Origin: an uncultured Arachnia sp.
Lineage (GTDB): Bacteria; Actinomycetota; Actinomycetes; Propionibacteriales; Propionibacteriaceae
DNA: 64,000 bases
Assembly: GCA_947499145.1 (NCBI GenBank)
Contig: CANMNB010000005.1
Span: 186,001 to 250,000 of the forward strand
Reading direction: 5' to 3'
The position numbers and the translations under genes were made by a program. This document shows, piece after piece, positions 49,010-58,405 of this stretch. The notes under the pieces are model-generated. The model did not search any database. It had not been told where the DNA came from and saw nothing but the letters and a program-made list of their open reading frames with translations. How positions within the stretch are numbered: position 1 is the first letter of the stretch; each line of letters starts with the position of its first letter.

Positions 49010-50439
49010 GCGTCGGTCGTCCGTTCGTCGATGAGCTGGGCGGCGACTGCCTCGAGTCCGATGCCTCGTGAGCCCTTGACGAGCACGACGTCGCCGGGCC
49101 GCAACTGCAGTGATCCGGCCACCTCGTCGCGTGGCAGGGCTCGGGCCGGTATGCCCTCGGACCTGGCCGCCTCGGCGACCACGTCGGCGAACTCACCGAC
49201 GGCGACGACCTCACCGACGCCGAGGTCCGCCGCGAGCCGACCGAGGTCCATGTGCGACTCCCGGGCCACCGGTCCCAGTTCCAACATGTCACCGAGGATG
49301 GCCACCACCCGCGCATCGGGCAGGGAGGCGCGCTGGAACTGTCCCAGTTCGGTCGCGGTACGTAGCGCGGCCTCCATGGAGTCAGGGTTCGCGTTGTAGG
49401 CGTCGTTCAGCACCAGCACCCCGTCTGGTCGCCGGTGCAACTCCATGCGCCAGCTGGAACGGGGGCGCGCAGCTGACAGGCCGCGGGCGATGTCGGCCGG
49501 CGCCAGTCCAACGCAGTGCGCGGCAGCCGCAGCGGCGAGAGCGTTCGCCACCTGGTGGCGCCCGACTCCCAGGAGTTCGACGCGGTGTCGCTCCTCCCCC
49601 GCCTTGTCCCGGAAGACCAGGTCGAAGGAGTGCTGGCTGATCTCGTTGCCCACCACGTGCTCGGCGACGACGTGGAGGTCCCCGTCCGGAAGGTCACCCT
49701 CCCCGAACCAGGCCAGACGTGCCTCCGTGCGCTCGGCCATGGACCGTACCGTCGGGTCGTTCCCGTTGAGGACGGCCCAGCCGTCGGGGGCCAGATCGGC
49801 GACGATCTCGGACTTGGCGCGCGCGGTGAACTCGATTCCGCCGAACTCACCGACGTGGGCAGCTCCCACATTGAGGACCACCCCGACGTCCAGACCCACC
49901 AGTGAGGTCAGCCACGCGATGTGACCGACGCCCCGGGCCCCCATCTCGCTCACGAGGAAGCGAGTGTCGGCGTCAACCCGGGTCGCGGTCAGGGGAACCC
50001 CGATCTCGTTGTTCTGGCTGCCCTGCGGGGCCACGGTGGGACCTGCGGTCTCCAGGACCTGGGCCAGCAGGTCCTTGGTGCTCGTCTTGCCGGAGCTGCC
50101 CGTGATGCCAATGCTCCACATGCCCGCATCGCGCGCCTCCGTCACCAGTCCGCGCGCCAGCCAGGACAGTCCCGCGATGGGGTCCTCGACCAGCAGATGG
50201 GGGACGTTCGCCTCGGTGACGCGGGAGCCGAGCACGGCCACGGCGCCGGCCTCGACCGCGGCGGAGGCGTAGTCATGGCCGTCCACCCGGTTACCGGGAA
50301 TGGCCACGAAGATCGAGCCGTCGGTGGCCTCCCGATTGTCGATGACGACGTCCGGTCCCACGACGACGTCCTCGCCGAACATCTCCACGGGGGCGGGTTG
50401 CATCGCGTCGACCAACTCGGAGAGCCTGCGTGCCCTCAT
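49006..50439 (-). CDS. murF: UDP-MurNAc-tripeptide D-alanyl-D-alanine ligase
   Basis: Adds D-Ala-D-Ala to complete the pentapeptide (477 residues). DNREATDGSIFVAIPG near residue 33, ATP loop GITGSSGKTSTKDLL near residue 112, NEIGVPLT, NAYNANPDSMEAAL and GDMLELG are typical. Overlaps murE upstream and mraY downstream by 4 bases each. Confidence 0.97.
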   Translation of the reverse strand: MRARRLSELVDAMQPAPVEMFGEDVVVGPDVVIDNREATDGSIFVAIPGNRVDGHDYASAAVEAGAVAVLGSRVTEANVPHLLVEDPIAGLSWLARGLVTEARDAGMWSIGITGSSGKTSTKDLLAQVLETAGPTVAPQGSQNNEIGVPLTATRVDADTRFLVSEMGARGVGHIAWLTSLVGLDVGVVLNVGAAHVGEFGGIEFTARAKSEIVADLAPDGWAVLNGNDPTVRSMAERTEARLAWFGEGDLPDGDLHVVAEHVVGNEISQHSFDLVFRDKAGEERHRVELLGVGRHQVANALAAAAAAHCVGLAPADIARGLSAARPRSSWRMELHRRPDGVLVLNDAYNANPDSMEAALRTATELGQFQRASLPDARVVAILGDMLELGPVARESHMDLGRLAADLGVGEVVAVGEFADVVAEAARSEGIPARALPRDEVAGSLQLRPGDVVLVKGSRGIGLEAVAAQLIDERTTDA

Positions 50440-51968
50440 TCCTCGACCCCTCCCGTGAGCCTCTGCCAGGCCCGCGCCGTCTCCACGACGTCGTCGAAGT
50501 CGTGCAGCGTCGTGCCGATCAGCTGTCCCTGCTCGTGTCCCTTGCCCAAAACCGCCACCACACTACCGCCGTCGGCGGCCGCCAGCGCCATCTCGATGGC
50601 CGAGCGGCGCCCCGTGACGTCCCGTACCTCCCCCAGCCGACCGGGCTCCGCCAGAGCGCCGTCAACAGCTGCGGCACGGATCAGTGCCGGCTCCTCTGTG
50701 CGAGGGTTGTCGTCGGTGACGATGACCAACTCCGAGTACCGGGCCGCCGCCGCCCCCATCTGCGGGCGCTTCTCGGGGTCGCGGTCGCCGCCGCAGCCGA
50801 TGACCGTGATGACCCGTCCGAAAGCCTGGCGCAGGGCCTCGAGGGTGGCGCTGACTGCCTGGGGGGTGTGCGCGAAGTCCACGACTGCATGCGGAGCGCC
50901 CTCGCCGAGCTCCACCCGTTGCATCCGCCCCGGAACCTGGGCCTCGGCGAGTCCCGCCAGGACGCCATCGCTGTGGTGGCCGAGGGACTCCAGCATGGCG
51001 AGTGCGACCACGGCGTCGACCATGTTGTGGAATCCCGGCATCGACAGCGACAGCTCGAGCTCGGCACCGTCACGGCGCACACGGGCGCTCCCGCCGAAGG
51101 GGGGCTGCGGGGTGAAGCCCTGGACGACGTAGTCGGCTTCCCGCGTCCCGACAGAAACGACGTCCAGACCTGCCGCCCGGGCTCGACGGGCGATCTCGGC
51201 ACCATGCGGGTCGTCGGTCCAGCAGACGGCACGGCGGGTCCGCTCCGGCGTGAACAACGCGGCCTTGGACTCGAAGTAGTGCTCGAGGTCGGGATGGAAG
51301 TCCAAGTGGTCGCGACCGAGGTTCAGGAAGGCGGCGACGTCGAACCTCATGCCGGCAACGCGCTCGAGGGCCATGGCATGGCTGGACACCTCGAGGGCGA
51401 CCGCGGCGGCCCCTCTTTCACGCATGAGGCCGAGCAGGGCCTGGAGGTCCGGCGACTCAGGTGTGGTGACGGTGGTGCGCGTCGCCGGAATCGGCTCCCC
51501 ATCCAGCCGGAAACCAATGGTCCCGATCGTCCCCACACCAACATCCACACGACGCAGCGCCGACTCCAGCAGCGCCACGGTCGTCGTCTTGCCATTCGTC
51601 CCGGTGACACCGAGCATCTGCATCTGCTCCGCGGGGCGCCCGAACACGCGAGCCGCGAGCTCGCCCATGTCGTGGCGGAGTGCCCGGGAGACGAGGACGG
51701 GCGCTCCGCTGTTCCGTGCGGTCGGAGCCCCTTCCGGGTCCGTCAAGATGGCCGCCGCGCCCCGGGACAGCGCCTCGGCCGCGAAGGTGGCACCGTGTGC
51801 CCGGGTGCCCGGAAGTGCCGCGTAGAGGGTGGCTGGGCCTGCGGCGCGCGAGTCGTGCGTAATGTCGGAGACCACGACGTCGGCGTGCACGTCCCCGGTC
51901 AGGTCGAGGCCCTCCACCAGCCGGTGGAGGGCGCGGGGGTCTCGGTGCTCGGGGCGCAGTGCTGTCAT
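50436..51968 (-). CDS. murE: UDP-MurNAc-L-Ala-D-Glu diamino acid ligase MurE
   Basis: Adds the third residue of the stem (510 residues). DSRAAGPATLYAALPG, ATP loop [15 protein letters not shown] near residue 122, TTPESPDLQ, and VDFAHTPQAV. The DNPRTEEP motif near residue 420 is the form found in diaminopimelate-adding enzymes, as opposed to the lysine-adding type, so a DAP cell wall is expected. ATG 51968 with GAGG 5 bases upstream, 7 bases after ftsI. Confidence 0.96.
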   Translation of the reverse strand: MTALRPEHRDPRALHRLVEGLDLTGDVHADVVVSDITHDSRAAGPATLYAALPGTRAHGATFAAEALSRGAAAILTDPEGAPTARNSGAPVLVSRALRHDMGELAARVFGRPAEQMQMLGVTGTNGKTTTVALLESALRRVDVGVGTIGTIGFRLDGEPIPATRTTVTTPESPDLQALLGLMRERGAAAVALEVSSHAMALERVAGMRFDVAAFLNLGRDHLDFHPDLEHYFESKAALFTPERTRRAVCWTDDPHGAEIARRARAAGLDVVSVGTREADYVVQGFTPQPPFGGSARVRRDGAELELSLSMPGFHNMVDAVVALAMLESLGHHSDGVLAGLAEAQVPGRMQRVELGEGAPHAVVDFAHTPQAVSATLEALRQAFGRVITVIGCGGDRDPEKRPQMGAAAARYSELVIVTDDNPRTEEPALIRAAAVDGALAEPGRLGEVRDVTGRRSAIEMALAAADGGSVVAVLGKGHEQGQLIGTTLHDFDDVVETARAWQRLTGGVEE

Positions 51969-51975
51969 GGGGACC

Positions 51976-54039
51976 TCAGAAGGTGAGGGGTTCCTCGAGG
52001 GGCGGGGTGGTGGAGGGCACGATGTTGTAGCGCGGCAGCGCAGCCTGCAGGATGTTGTTGACCACGGGCAGGGCGAGCTGGCTGCCCAGGTTGCCGTTGC
52101 GGGGTTGGTCAAGGACCACGTAGACGAGGAGCTGCGGGTCCTCCGCCGGGGCCACCCCCACGAAGGACGCCGTGAACCCGTTGTAGCACTTGCACTTCGG
52201 GTCGAATCGCTGGGCGGTGCCGGACTTGCCCGCGGTCCGGTAACCGGGGATGGCGCGATCCTTGCCGACCTGGGTGATCACAGCCTCCATCATGTTGACC
52301 GTCATCGCCGAGGCCTCCTCCGAGATGACCTGGCGCGACTCACGCTCGGGCAACTCGACCTCGGTCCCGTCGGCCTCGTGGACGGACTTGATGAGGGTGG
52401 GCTGGTGGTAGGTGCCGCCATTGACGGCGGCCGCCACCGCCGCCGCCATCTGCACCGCGCTGACGGAGAGGCCCTGTCCGAAGGAGATCTGGTCGCGCGT
52501 GTAATCGGCCATGTCCGGGCCGGGCAGCGACCCGGGGGTCTCGGCCGGCAGTCCCGACCCCGGGGCGCTGCCGAGCCCGAAGGAGGCGAGGTAGGCGCTC
52601 AGCTGGTCCTTCGGGAGGTCTCTCACGAGCTCGATGGTGCCGACGTTGGAGGACTGCGCGATGATGCCGCGAGCCGTGAGCTGGAGGGTGCCGTGCTCGA
52701 AGGAGTCGCCCACGAAGCCACCGCCCGAGGCGATCCGTGGGGGTACCACCACCTGCGTGTCAGGGGTGACCAGCCCGGCATCAGCCAGCGCGGCCATCGT
52801 CAGCACCTTCTGCACGGACCCCGGCTCGTAGGCTGCGCTCACGGCCGGGTTGCCCAGATCACCGGGATCCACGTCCCCGGGGCTGTTCGGGTCGTATGCC
52901 GGGTGGTTGGCGAGCGCCAGCAACTGGCCGTCGTTCACGTCCATCACCACGGCCATACCGGTGCGGGCCCCGGAGTCACGGATCCCATCGGCGAGGGCCT
53001 GCTCGGCGAGCCACTGCATGTCCGCATCGATCGTGAGCTCGTAGGTGCGCCCGTTCGTGGGTGGTGTCATGACGTTGGTGCCCAGTGGGATCCGCCCGAA
53101 GGTGGACGAGTCGAAGACCTGCTGGCCCGGCTCGCCATCCAGGTCGTCGTCGTACTTGGCCTCGATGCCGGCGGCCCCCACGCCCTCGTGGTTGACGAAG
53201 CCGACGATGTTGCCCGCGAGGGCGCGATTCGGATAGTTCCGGATGGGATCGGACTCGGCGAAGACACCGAACCAGGGCCGCTTCCCGTCCCCATCCATGC
53301 CCGCGCGCAACTCGTCGCGCAGCGCCACCCAGGTGGCGGCGGGGACCTTGCGTTCGACGACCTCGTAGCGGGAGTCCTCGGTGGTGACGACGTCGAGGTA
53401 GTCGCCGGCCCGGCCGCCCAGGTGCTTGGCGAGGATCTGGGAGACCGCCTGTGGCGCCTGGGCCGCCTCCTGCTGCTTACGCTCGCTCATCGCGTAGCGC
53501 TTGTCCGCGCCGTTGGTCATCACCATGTCCGGGTCGACGACGATCCGCATGGCGGGTTCGGTGCTGGCGAGCACCACACCGTTGCGGTCGGTGATCTGCC
53601 CACGTTCGGCGGGCAGCGTCCGGGTGTACTGCATCTTCTTGGCAGCCTCGTCGGCAAAGGCCTGGGCGTCCAGGGCCTGCAGCTGGAAGGCTCGACCGAC
53701 CACGACGACCACCAGGAGGGCGACCACCATCATGAACGCGCGGATCCGGACGGACGAGTGACCGACGGGGAGACGGAAGCTGCGCCGGTACCGTCGCCCG
53801 CGAGACGTGGACGGCTTGGCGGTCGGGCGGCGGGTGGCACCTGGACGCGTGGTAGTACGGGCGGCGTCGGGGCGTCGCCGGGAGGTGGGGGTCGCGGCGG
53901 CGCGGGAACGGCTGGCGGCAGAGCCGGATCTGGTGCTTGCAGTGCTGCGCGACGACGTGGCACGGGACTTGCCCGAAACGGGTGCCGCGCGACCGCTGGT
54001 CCGTCGCGCCGAATGGCGGCGTCGTTCCTCGGGACTCAT
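51976..54039 (-). CDS. ftsI: Septal penicillin-binding protein FtsI (PBP3)
   Basis: Class B transpeptidase (687 residues) that cross-links septal peptidoglycan with FtsW. A basic Ser/Ala/Thr/Arg-rich cytoplasmic tail of about 95 residues, one helix (about 100-118), a dimerisation domain with AERGQITDRNGVVLAS, then the transpeptidase with the catalytic serine in EPGSVQK, QSSNVGT and GKSGTAQ. The long disordered tail exceeds that of most FtsI proteins. Start overlaps the ftsL stop. Confidence 0.95.
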   Translation of the reverse strand: MSPEERRRHSARRTSGRAAPVSGKSRATSSRSTASTRSGSAASRSRAAATPTSRRRPDAARTTTRPGATRRPTAKPSTSRGRRYRRSFRLPVGHSSVRIRAFMMVVALLVVVVVGRAFQLQALDAQAFADEAAKKMQYTRTLPAERGQITDRNGVVLASTEPAMRIVVDPDMVMTNGADKRYAMSERKQQEAAQAPQAVSQILAKHLGGRAGDYLDVVTTEDSRYEVVERKVPAATWVALRDELRAGMDGDGKRPWFGVFAESDPIRNYPNRALAGNIVGFVNHEGVGAAGIEAKYDDDLDGEPGQQVFDSSTFGRIPLGTNVMTPPTNGRTYELTIDADMQWLAEQALADGIRDSGARTGMAVVMDVNDGQLLALANHPAYDPNSPGDVDPGDLGNPAVSAAYEPGSVQKVLTMAALADAGLVTPDTQVVVPPRIASGGGFVGDSFEHGTLQLTARGIIAQSSNVGTIELVRDLPKDQLSAYLASFGLGSAPGSGLPAETPGSLPGPDMADYTRDQISFGQGLSVSAVQMAAAVAAAVNGGTYHQPTLIKSVHEADGTEVELPERESRQVISEEASAMTVNMMEAVITQVGKDRAIPGYRTAGKSGTAQRFDPKCKCYNGFTASFVGVAPAEDPQLLVYVVLDQPRNGNLGSQLALPVVNNILQAALPRYNIVPSTTPPLEEPLTF

Positions 54040-54482
54040 CGGTCACCCCTGGCGGATGGAGAGCTCTGGCGCCCGATGCGCAGGTAGTCGGCCTCGTCCC
54101 CCGCGACGGGCTGCGGGTCACCCAGGATGGCACCATCGGAGAGCCGAATGAAGGCGGGATACGGGTTCGGGACCATCCCGGCGTCGGCGGCGCGCATGGC
54201 CAGTGACGCCGTGGAGGACGTCTGCTGCAACTCGCGGGTCAGCGCGGCGGCCTGGTACTCCAGCTCGGTCACCTCGCGACGGAGTCCGGTGAGTTCGCGG
54301 GACTGGGCCGCCACCTGGGTGGACACGATCATCACGGCCGTGAGACCCAGCCCGACCAGGAGCACGACCATGGTGACGAAGCCACGCGCCGACATCGTCG
54401 GACGGATGTAGGGCACCAGCGTGAGCCGGGGCCGGAGGGGAGCCTCCTCGACCTGCCCGTCCAGGAGCGGTTGTGCACTCAT
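54036..54482 (-). CDS. ftsL: FtsL-like divisome protein
   Basis: A 148-residue bitopic protein with one helix (about residues 33-55) followed by a short coiled coil (SRELTGLRREVTELEYQAAALTREL split around residues 61-85) and an unstructured tail. Sequence identity to characterised FtsL cannot be judged by eye; position between rsmH and ftsI and the topology support the call. Start overlaps the rsmH stop and its stop overlaps ftsI. Confidence 0.82.
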   Translation of the reverse strand: MSAQPLLDGQVEEAPLRPRLTLVPYIRPTMSARGFVTMVVLLVGLGLTAVMIVSTQVAAQSRELTGLRREVTELEYQAAALTRELQQTSSTASLAMRAADAGMVPNPYPAFIRLSDGAILGDPQPVAGDEADYLRIGRQSSPSARGDR

Positions 54483-55441
54483 ACTGCCTCCCTCACTCTC
54501 TCCGCCACCCGGAGTCGGGCGGATGCCGATCGCGGGTTTGTCTCCATCTCGGTGGCCGATGGGCGCTCGGCGCCACGCGTGACGAGCCTGAGCTCGGCTC
54601 TCAGATGCTCTGGCACCGAGGGCAGCCCCGCGGGTGCCCGATCCGACGCCCCCGCCGCGAATGCGCGCTTGACGGGCCGGTCCTCCAGCGAGTGGTAGGC
54701 GAGCACGGCGATGCGGCCACCGACGGCGAGCGAGGCGATGGCCGCGGGGAGGGCGCGCTCCAGGACGTTCAATTCGTCGTTGACCTCGATGCGCAGCGCC
54801 TGGAAGGCGCGCTTGGCCGGGTGGCCACCGGAGTGGCGGGCGGCGGCCGGCACCGCGGCGGTGATCAGTTCGACCAGCTGTCCCGATCGTTCGATACGTC
54901 CGAGCTGCCGGGCCCGCACGATGCGCTCGACGATCCGCTCGGCGAAGCGCTCCTCGCCGTAGCGTCGCAGGATCCGCACGAGGTCGCCCGGCGGGTAGGT
55001 GTTGATGACGTCGGCCGCGGTGAGCTGGGCCCCGACCCCCATCCGCATGTCGAGGGGGGCGTCCGCACTATAGGAGAAGCCGCGCTCACGGCGATCGATC
55101 TGGAGCGACGAGAGGCCGAGGTCCATGAGGATCGCGTCCACCCGGGCAATGCCCAGGTCGTCCAGCACCTGCGGGATCTCGTCGTAGACGGCCTGGACGA
55201 CGTCGGCCCGCGCGGTCCTGTGGCCGAGCCTTTCACGCGCCACCTCATGGGCGTCGGGGTCCCGGTCGATGCCGACGATCCGGGCTCCGGGGTTCGCGTC
55301 GAGGATCGCGACCGCGTGGCCCGCCAGTCCCAGGGTGGCATCGAGGTAGACGGCTCCCTCGTGGGCGAGCGATGGGGACAGCAGCTCCACGATCCGGTCC
55401 ACCATGACCGGATCGTGGATGTCGGTGTGACCCGCCGCCAT
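54479..55441 (-). CDS. rsmH: 16S rRNA m4C1402 methyltransferase RsmH
   Basis: SAM-dependent methyltransferase (320 residues) acting on 16S rRNA position 1402. HDPVMVDRIVELL, LDATLGLAGHAVAIL, ILMDLGLSSLQID, and the C-terminal LAYHSLEDRPVKRAF are family motifs. ATG 55441 has AGAGGGG 6 bases upstream; the frame runs on to 55639 without support. Second gene of the mraZ operon. Confidence 0.96.
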   Translation of the reverse strand: MAAGHTDIHDPVMVDRIVELLSPSLAHEGAVYLDATLGLAGHAVAILDANPGARIVGIDRDPDAHEVARERLGHRTARADVVQAVYDEIPQVLDDLGIARVDAILMDLGLSSLQIDRRERGFSYSADAPLDMRMGVGAQLTAADVINTYPPGDLVRILRRYGEERFAERIVERIVRARQLGRIERSGQLVELITAAVPAAARHSGGHPAKRAFQALRIEVNDELNVLERALPAAIASLAVGGRIAVLAYHSLEDRPVKRAFAAGASDRAPAGLPSVPEHLRAELRLVTRGAERPSATEMETNPRSASARLRVAERVREAV

Positions 55442-55560
55442 CGTCGACCCCTCTTCCCTGTTCCCGGAATCCTGGTTCCCTTCCGGCGATCCGCCTGGCA
55501 CCGGGGAAGTGGCGTCAGGAGGAACCCTCCGGCCGGGAACCAGGGTCCCGGGTTGTCTAC

Positions 55561-55995
55561 TCATGTCCCCGGCGGGGACCAGAACTCTTCGTCCATGTCC
55601 GAGAACGCACCCTCGCGGTCCGCGGAGTACGACTCCCACGTGCTGGCGTCCCAGATCTCCGCCCGGTTCATCGCACCGATGACCACGGCGTCGCGATCCA
55701 GTCCTGCGTACCTGCGCAGGATGGGCGGGATGGTGACCCGCCCCTGCTTGTCCGGCACCTCGAAGCTCGCACCGGCCGCCATCATCCGCTGGTAGTCGCG
55801 GACCTGTTTGACGGTGGTGGGTGCGCTGGTGGCCGGGGCCATGAGCCGCTCGAACTCCGCGCGGGGAAAGACGGCAAGAGCCCGCTCCTGGATTCGAGTG
55901 ATCACCAGGCCGTCCTCCAGGTGCTCACGGAACTTGGCGGGCAGGATGAGGCGCCCCTTGTCGTCCAGCTTCGGCATGTACGTACCGAGGAACAT
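55561..55995 (-). CDS. mraZ: Transcriptional regulator MraZ
   Basis: AbrB-like regulator (144 residues) with two SpoVT/AbrB domains, seen in [18 protein letters not shown] and [19 protein letters not shown], each carrying the KGR/QGR turn that contacts DNA. In other bacteria it represses its own dcw operon through direct repeats, which are present here upstream. ATG 55995 gives the standard [15 protein letters not shown] start. A gap of 119 bases to rsmH has no clear feature. Confidence 0.95.
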   Translation of the reverse strand: MFLGTYMPKLDDKGRLILPAKFREHLEDGLVITRIQERALAVFPRAEFERLMAPATSAPTTVKQVRDYQRMMAAGASFEVPDKQGRVTIPPILRRYAGLDRDAVVIGAMNRAEIWDASTWESYSADREGAFSDMDEEFWSPPGT

Positions 55996-56012
55996 TGGCG
56001 CACCCCCTTCCT

Positions 56013-56087
56013 CCACATCTCACCCAGTTCCCTCCACTTGGCCCCACATTACCCCACTTCCCTCCACTCGAACCATGGATTCCCCAC
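56013..56087 (-). promoter_or_regulatory. MraZ-box direct repeat array and dcw promoter
   Basis: On the minus strand GTGG (once CTGG) recurs at forward positions 56024, 56034, 56044, 56054, 56064 and 56084, exactly 10 bases apart, with a degenerate copy near 56074 and another at 56013. Consensus is about AAGTGG-N4. A TAATGT -10 hexamer (56051-56046) is embedded, so MraZ binding would block it. Confidence 0.7.
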
Positions 56088-56189
56088 TCCGCGTGTTCGC
56101 CTGCTCATCGACGGTCCGGGGAAGCGCTTCGTGGAGGAACTACGCTGGGACGGCGCCCCCTGGGGCACGACGAGTGTGAAGGAGCCCAC

Positions 56190-57155
56190 GTGACATCAGA
56201 GAAGGTCCCGACATTGGCGGAGGTGGCCGAGGTCGCACGCGACATCGCAGGTGCGGTCGCGTCCGTCATCGAAGGCAAGCCGGCGCAGATCAACACCGCG
56301 GTCATCGTCCTGCTCGCCGGGGGCCACCTGTTGATCGAGGACGTCCCCGGGGTGGGCAAGACCGCCCTGGCACGCGCGCTCGCCCGTTCCATCGCCGGCG
56401 ACGTGAAGCGCATCCAGTTCACTCCGGACCTGCTGCCGAGTGACGTGACCGGCGTGTCCGTGTTCAACCAGGGCACCCGGGAGTTCGAGTTCAAGCCCGG
56501 CGGGATCTTCGCCAACATCGTCATCGGTGACGAGATCAACCGCGCCTCACCCAAGACCCAGTCAGCACTGCTCGAGGCGATGGCCGAGGGCCAGGTGTCC
56601 GTCGACGGCAACACCTACCACCTCCGCCACCCCTTCATGGTGGTGGCCACCCAGAACCCCATCGAGATGGAGGGCACCTACCCCCTTCCCGAGGCCCAGC
56701 GCGACCGCTTCATGGCGCGTCTGAAGATGGGGTACCCCGCTCGCGTGGCGGAGGTGGCCATGCTCACGGCCCAGGCGGGCGGCGAGAAAGTCTCCTCCGT
56801 CCAGCCCGTGACGGACGTGGACTTCATCTCCTCCGCGATCCATGCCCTGGACGAGGTCTACGTCGCCCCGGTCATCAACGACTACATCGTCTCTCTGGTG
56901 GAGGCGACCCGCCACTCCCCCGATCTTCGGCTGGGAGCCAGTCCCCGCGCCTCGCTGCACCTCATGCGCGCCTCCCGGGTGGCCGCGGCGCTCGCCGGCC
57001 GCGACTACGTGATTCCCGAGGACGTGGCGGCCCTCGCCCCGACGATCCTCGCGCACCGGGTGCTGTTGACGGTCGATGCCCAGGTCTCCCGAATGTCGAG
57101 TGACGACGTGGTGGCCTCCATCGTCAGGCGAACGCCGCAGCCGAACCGGGCCTGA
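56190..57155 (+). CDS. MoxR-family AAA ATPase
   Basis: A 321-residue AAA+ protein of the MoxR group. Walker A EDVPGVGKT near residue 52, LLPSDVTGV, Walker B VIGDEINRASPKTQSALLEAM, sensor TQNPIEMEGTYPLPEAQRDRF and arginine-finger regions are intact. MoxR proteins act as chaperone-like activators of neighbouring DUF58/VWA proteins. GTG 56190 has AAGGAG 5 bases upstream; a TACGCT hexamer at 56138 could be the -10. First gene of a three-gene operon. Confidence 0.93.
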   Translation: MTSEKVPTLAEVAEVARDIAGAVASVIEGKPAQINTAVIVLLAGGHLLIEDVPGVGKTALARALARSIAGDVKRIQFTPDLLPSDVTGVSVFNQGTREFEFKPGGIFANIVIGDEINRASPKTQSALLEAMAEGQVSVDGNTYHLRHPFMVVATQNPIEMEGTYPLPEAQRDRFMARLKMGYPARVAEVAMLTAQAGGEKVSSVQPVTDVDFISSAIHALDEVYVAPVINDYIVSLVEATRHSPDLRLGASPRASLHLMRASRVAAALAGRDYVIPEDVAALAPTILAHRVLLTVDAQVSRMSSDDVVASIVRRTPQPNRA

Positions 57156-57157
57156 CC

Positions 57158-58405
57158 GTGTCGGTGTCCCTGCCGCACCCCACCCTGCGGGGCGTCACGC
57201 TCCTGGTCGCCGGCGGCTCGCTGGCCGCGGCGGCCTCGGCGATCGGTGAACCGGACCTGGCGGCCGTCGGCGTTGCTCTCGTCGGCATCGTCGTGCTGGG
57301 GCTGTTGATCACGTGGCTCGCCCGCCCGGTGCTGGGGGTGACCCGCTCCACCGCCCTGGAGATCCCGGTGGGGAGTCCGCTCGAGGAGCACCTCACCGTG
57401 TCGAACACCTCGCGGCTTGCGCTCTCCGGCCTGCAGTTCCACGATGTCCAGCCGGCCGGTCCGGGAACCGATGCCCGTTTCTCCCTGCTCCGCGGGATGG
57501 GCGCCTGGGAGCAAACAGTGAACTACCAGGTCGACGCCACGCTGCGCGGTCACTACCGGCAGGGTCCGCTGCTGGTGCGTGCCTTCGACCCGTTCGGCGT
57601 CGCGAGCCACCGCTGGCAGGTGCCGGAAGAGCCCTCCAGGCTCCGCGTGACCCCGCGGATCTGGCCCGTCACCGGCCTTCCGAACCGCGCCGGGACCGGC
57701 GCCGCCGGCGAGGCCACGCCTCAACGCGTCGGGCAGGCGGGGCAGGACGACATCCTGGTGCGGGAGCATCGTCAGGGCGACGACCTGCGTCGCGTGCACT
57801 GGCGCATGACGGCCAAACAGGGGGACCTGATGGTTCGCCTCGAGGAGCATCCCTGGGACCCGGCCGCGACCCTCGTGGTGGACGTCCGGTCCTCCGCCCA
57901 CTTCGGCCGGGGTACCGGATCGACGCTGGAGTGGGCCGTGTCCATGTGCGCCTCCGTCGGCGTGTATCTGCTGCGCCGACGCCACCTCGTGACCGTCGTG
58001 GCTCCGGAGTCCACGATCCACACGCCCACCCGGCTCGACATGAGCGTCGACAGGGACCGGCTCGTCGCTGCGCTCACGGATCTCAAGGAATCCCGCACGG
58101 TCGACCTCGGCCAGGGCCTCTCGGACACCGAGGCCATCGGCAACCACTCGCTGGTGATCGCCGTGCTTGGAAAGCTCGGAGCCGCCGACGCCTCGGCGCT
58201 GACGGCCGTCGGGTCCCGTGCCGGTAGCGCCGTGGCCCTGGCCCCGGACGTCGCCAGCTTCGGGCTGACGGGAGAGGCCGCCCGCATGCACGACGAGGCG
58301 TGCCGTCTACTCGAGTCGTCCGGCTGGACCGTGCACCGGTACGTCGCGGGAGAGGGCGTGCCCGACGCCTGGCAGGCGCTCGTGGAGAGGAGCCGGGTCC
58401 GATGA
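57158..58405 (+). CDS. DUF58 domain protein
   Basis: A 415-residue membrane protein with two N-terminal helices (about residues 10-28 and 33-53), a beta-rich region, then the DUF58 motif [27 protein letters not shown] near residue 205, split by a loop, and a VWA-like C-terminal part. DUF58 proteins accompany MoxR and transglutaminase-like proteins throughout actinobacteria; function is unproven. GTG start 2 bases after the MoxR stop; end overlaps the next ATG. Confidence 0.9.
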   Translation: MSVSLPHPTLRGVTLLVAGGSLAAAASAIGEPDLAAVGVALVGIVVLGLLITWLARPVLGVTRSTALEIPVGSPLEEHLTVSNTSRLALSGLQFHDVQPAGPGTDARFSLLRGMGAWEQTVNYQVDATLRGHYRQGPLLVRAFDPFGVASHRWQVPEEPSRLRVTPRIWPVTGLPNRAGTGAAGEATPQRVGQAGQDDILVREHRQGDDLRRVHWRMTAKQGDLMVRLEEHPWDPAATLVVDVRSSAHFGRGTGSTLEWAVSMCASVGVYLLRRRHLVTVVAPESTIHTPTRLDMSVDRDRLVAALTDLKESRTVDLGQGLSDTEAIGNHSLVIAVLGKLGAADASALTAVGSRAGSAVALAPDVASFGLTGEAARMHDEACRLLESSGWTVHRYVAGEGVPDAWQALVERSRVR

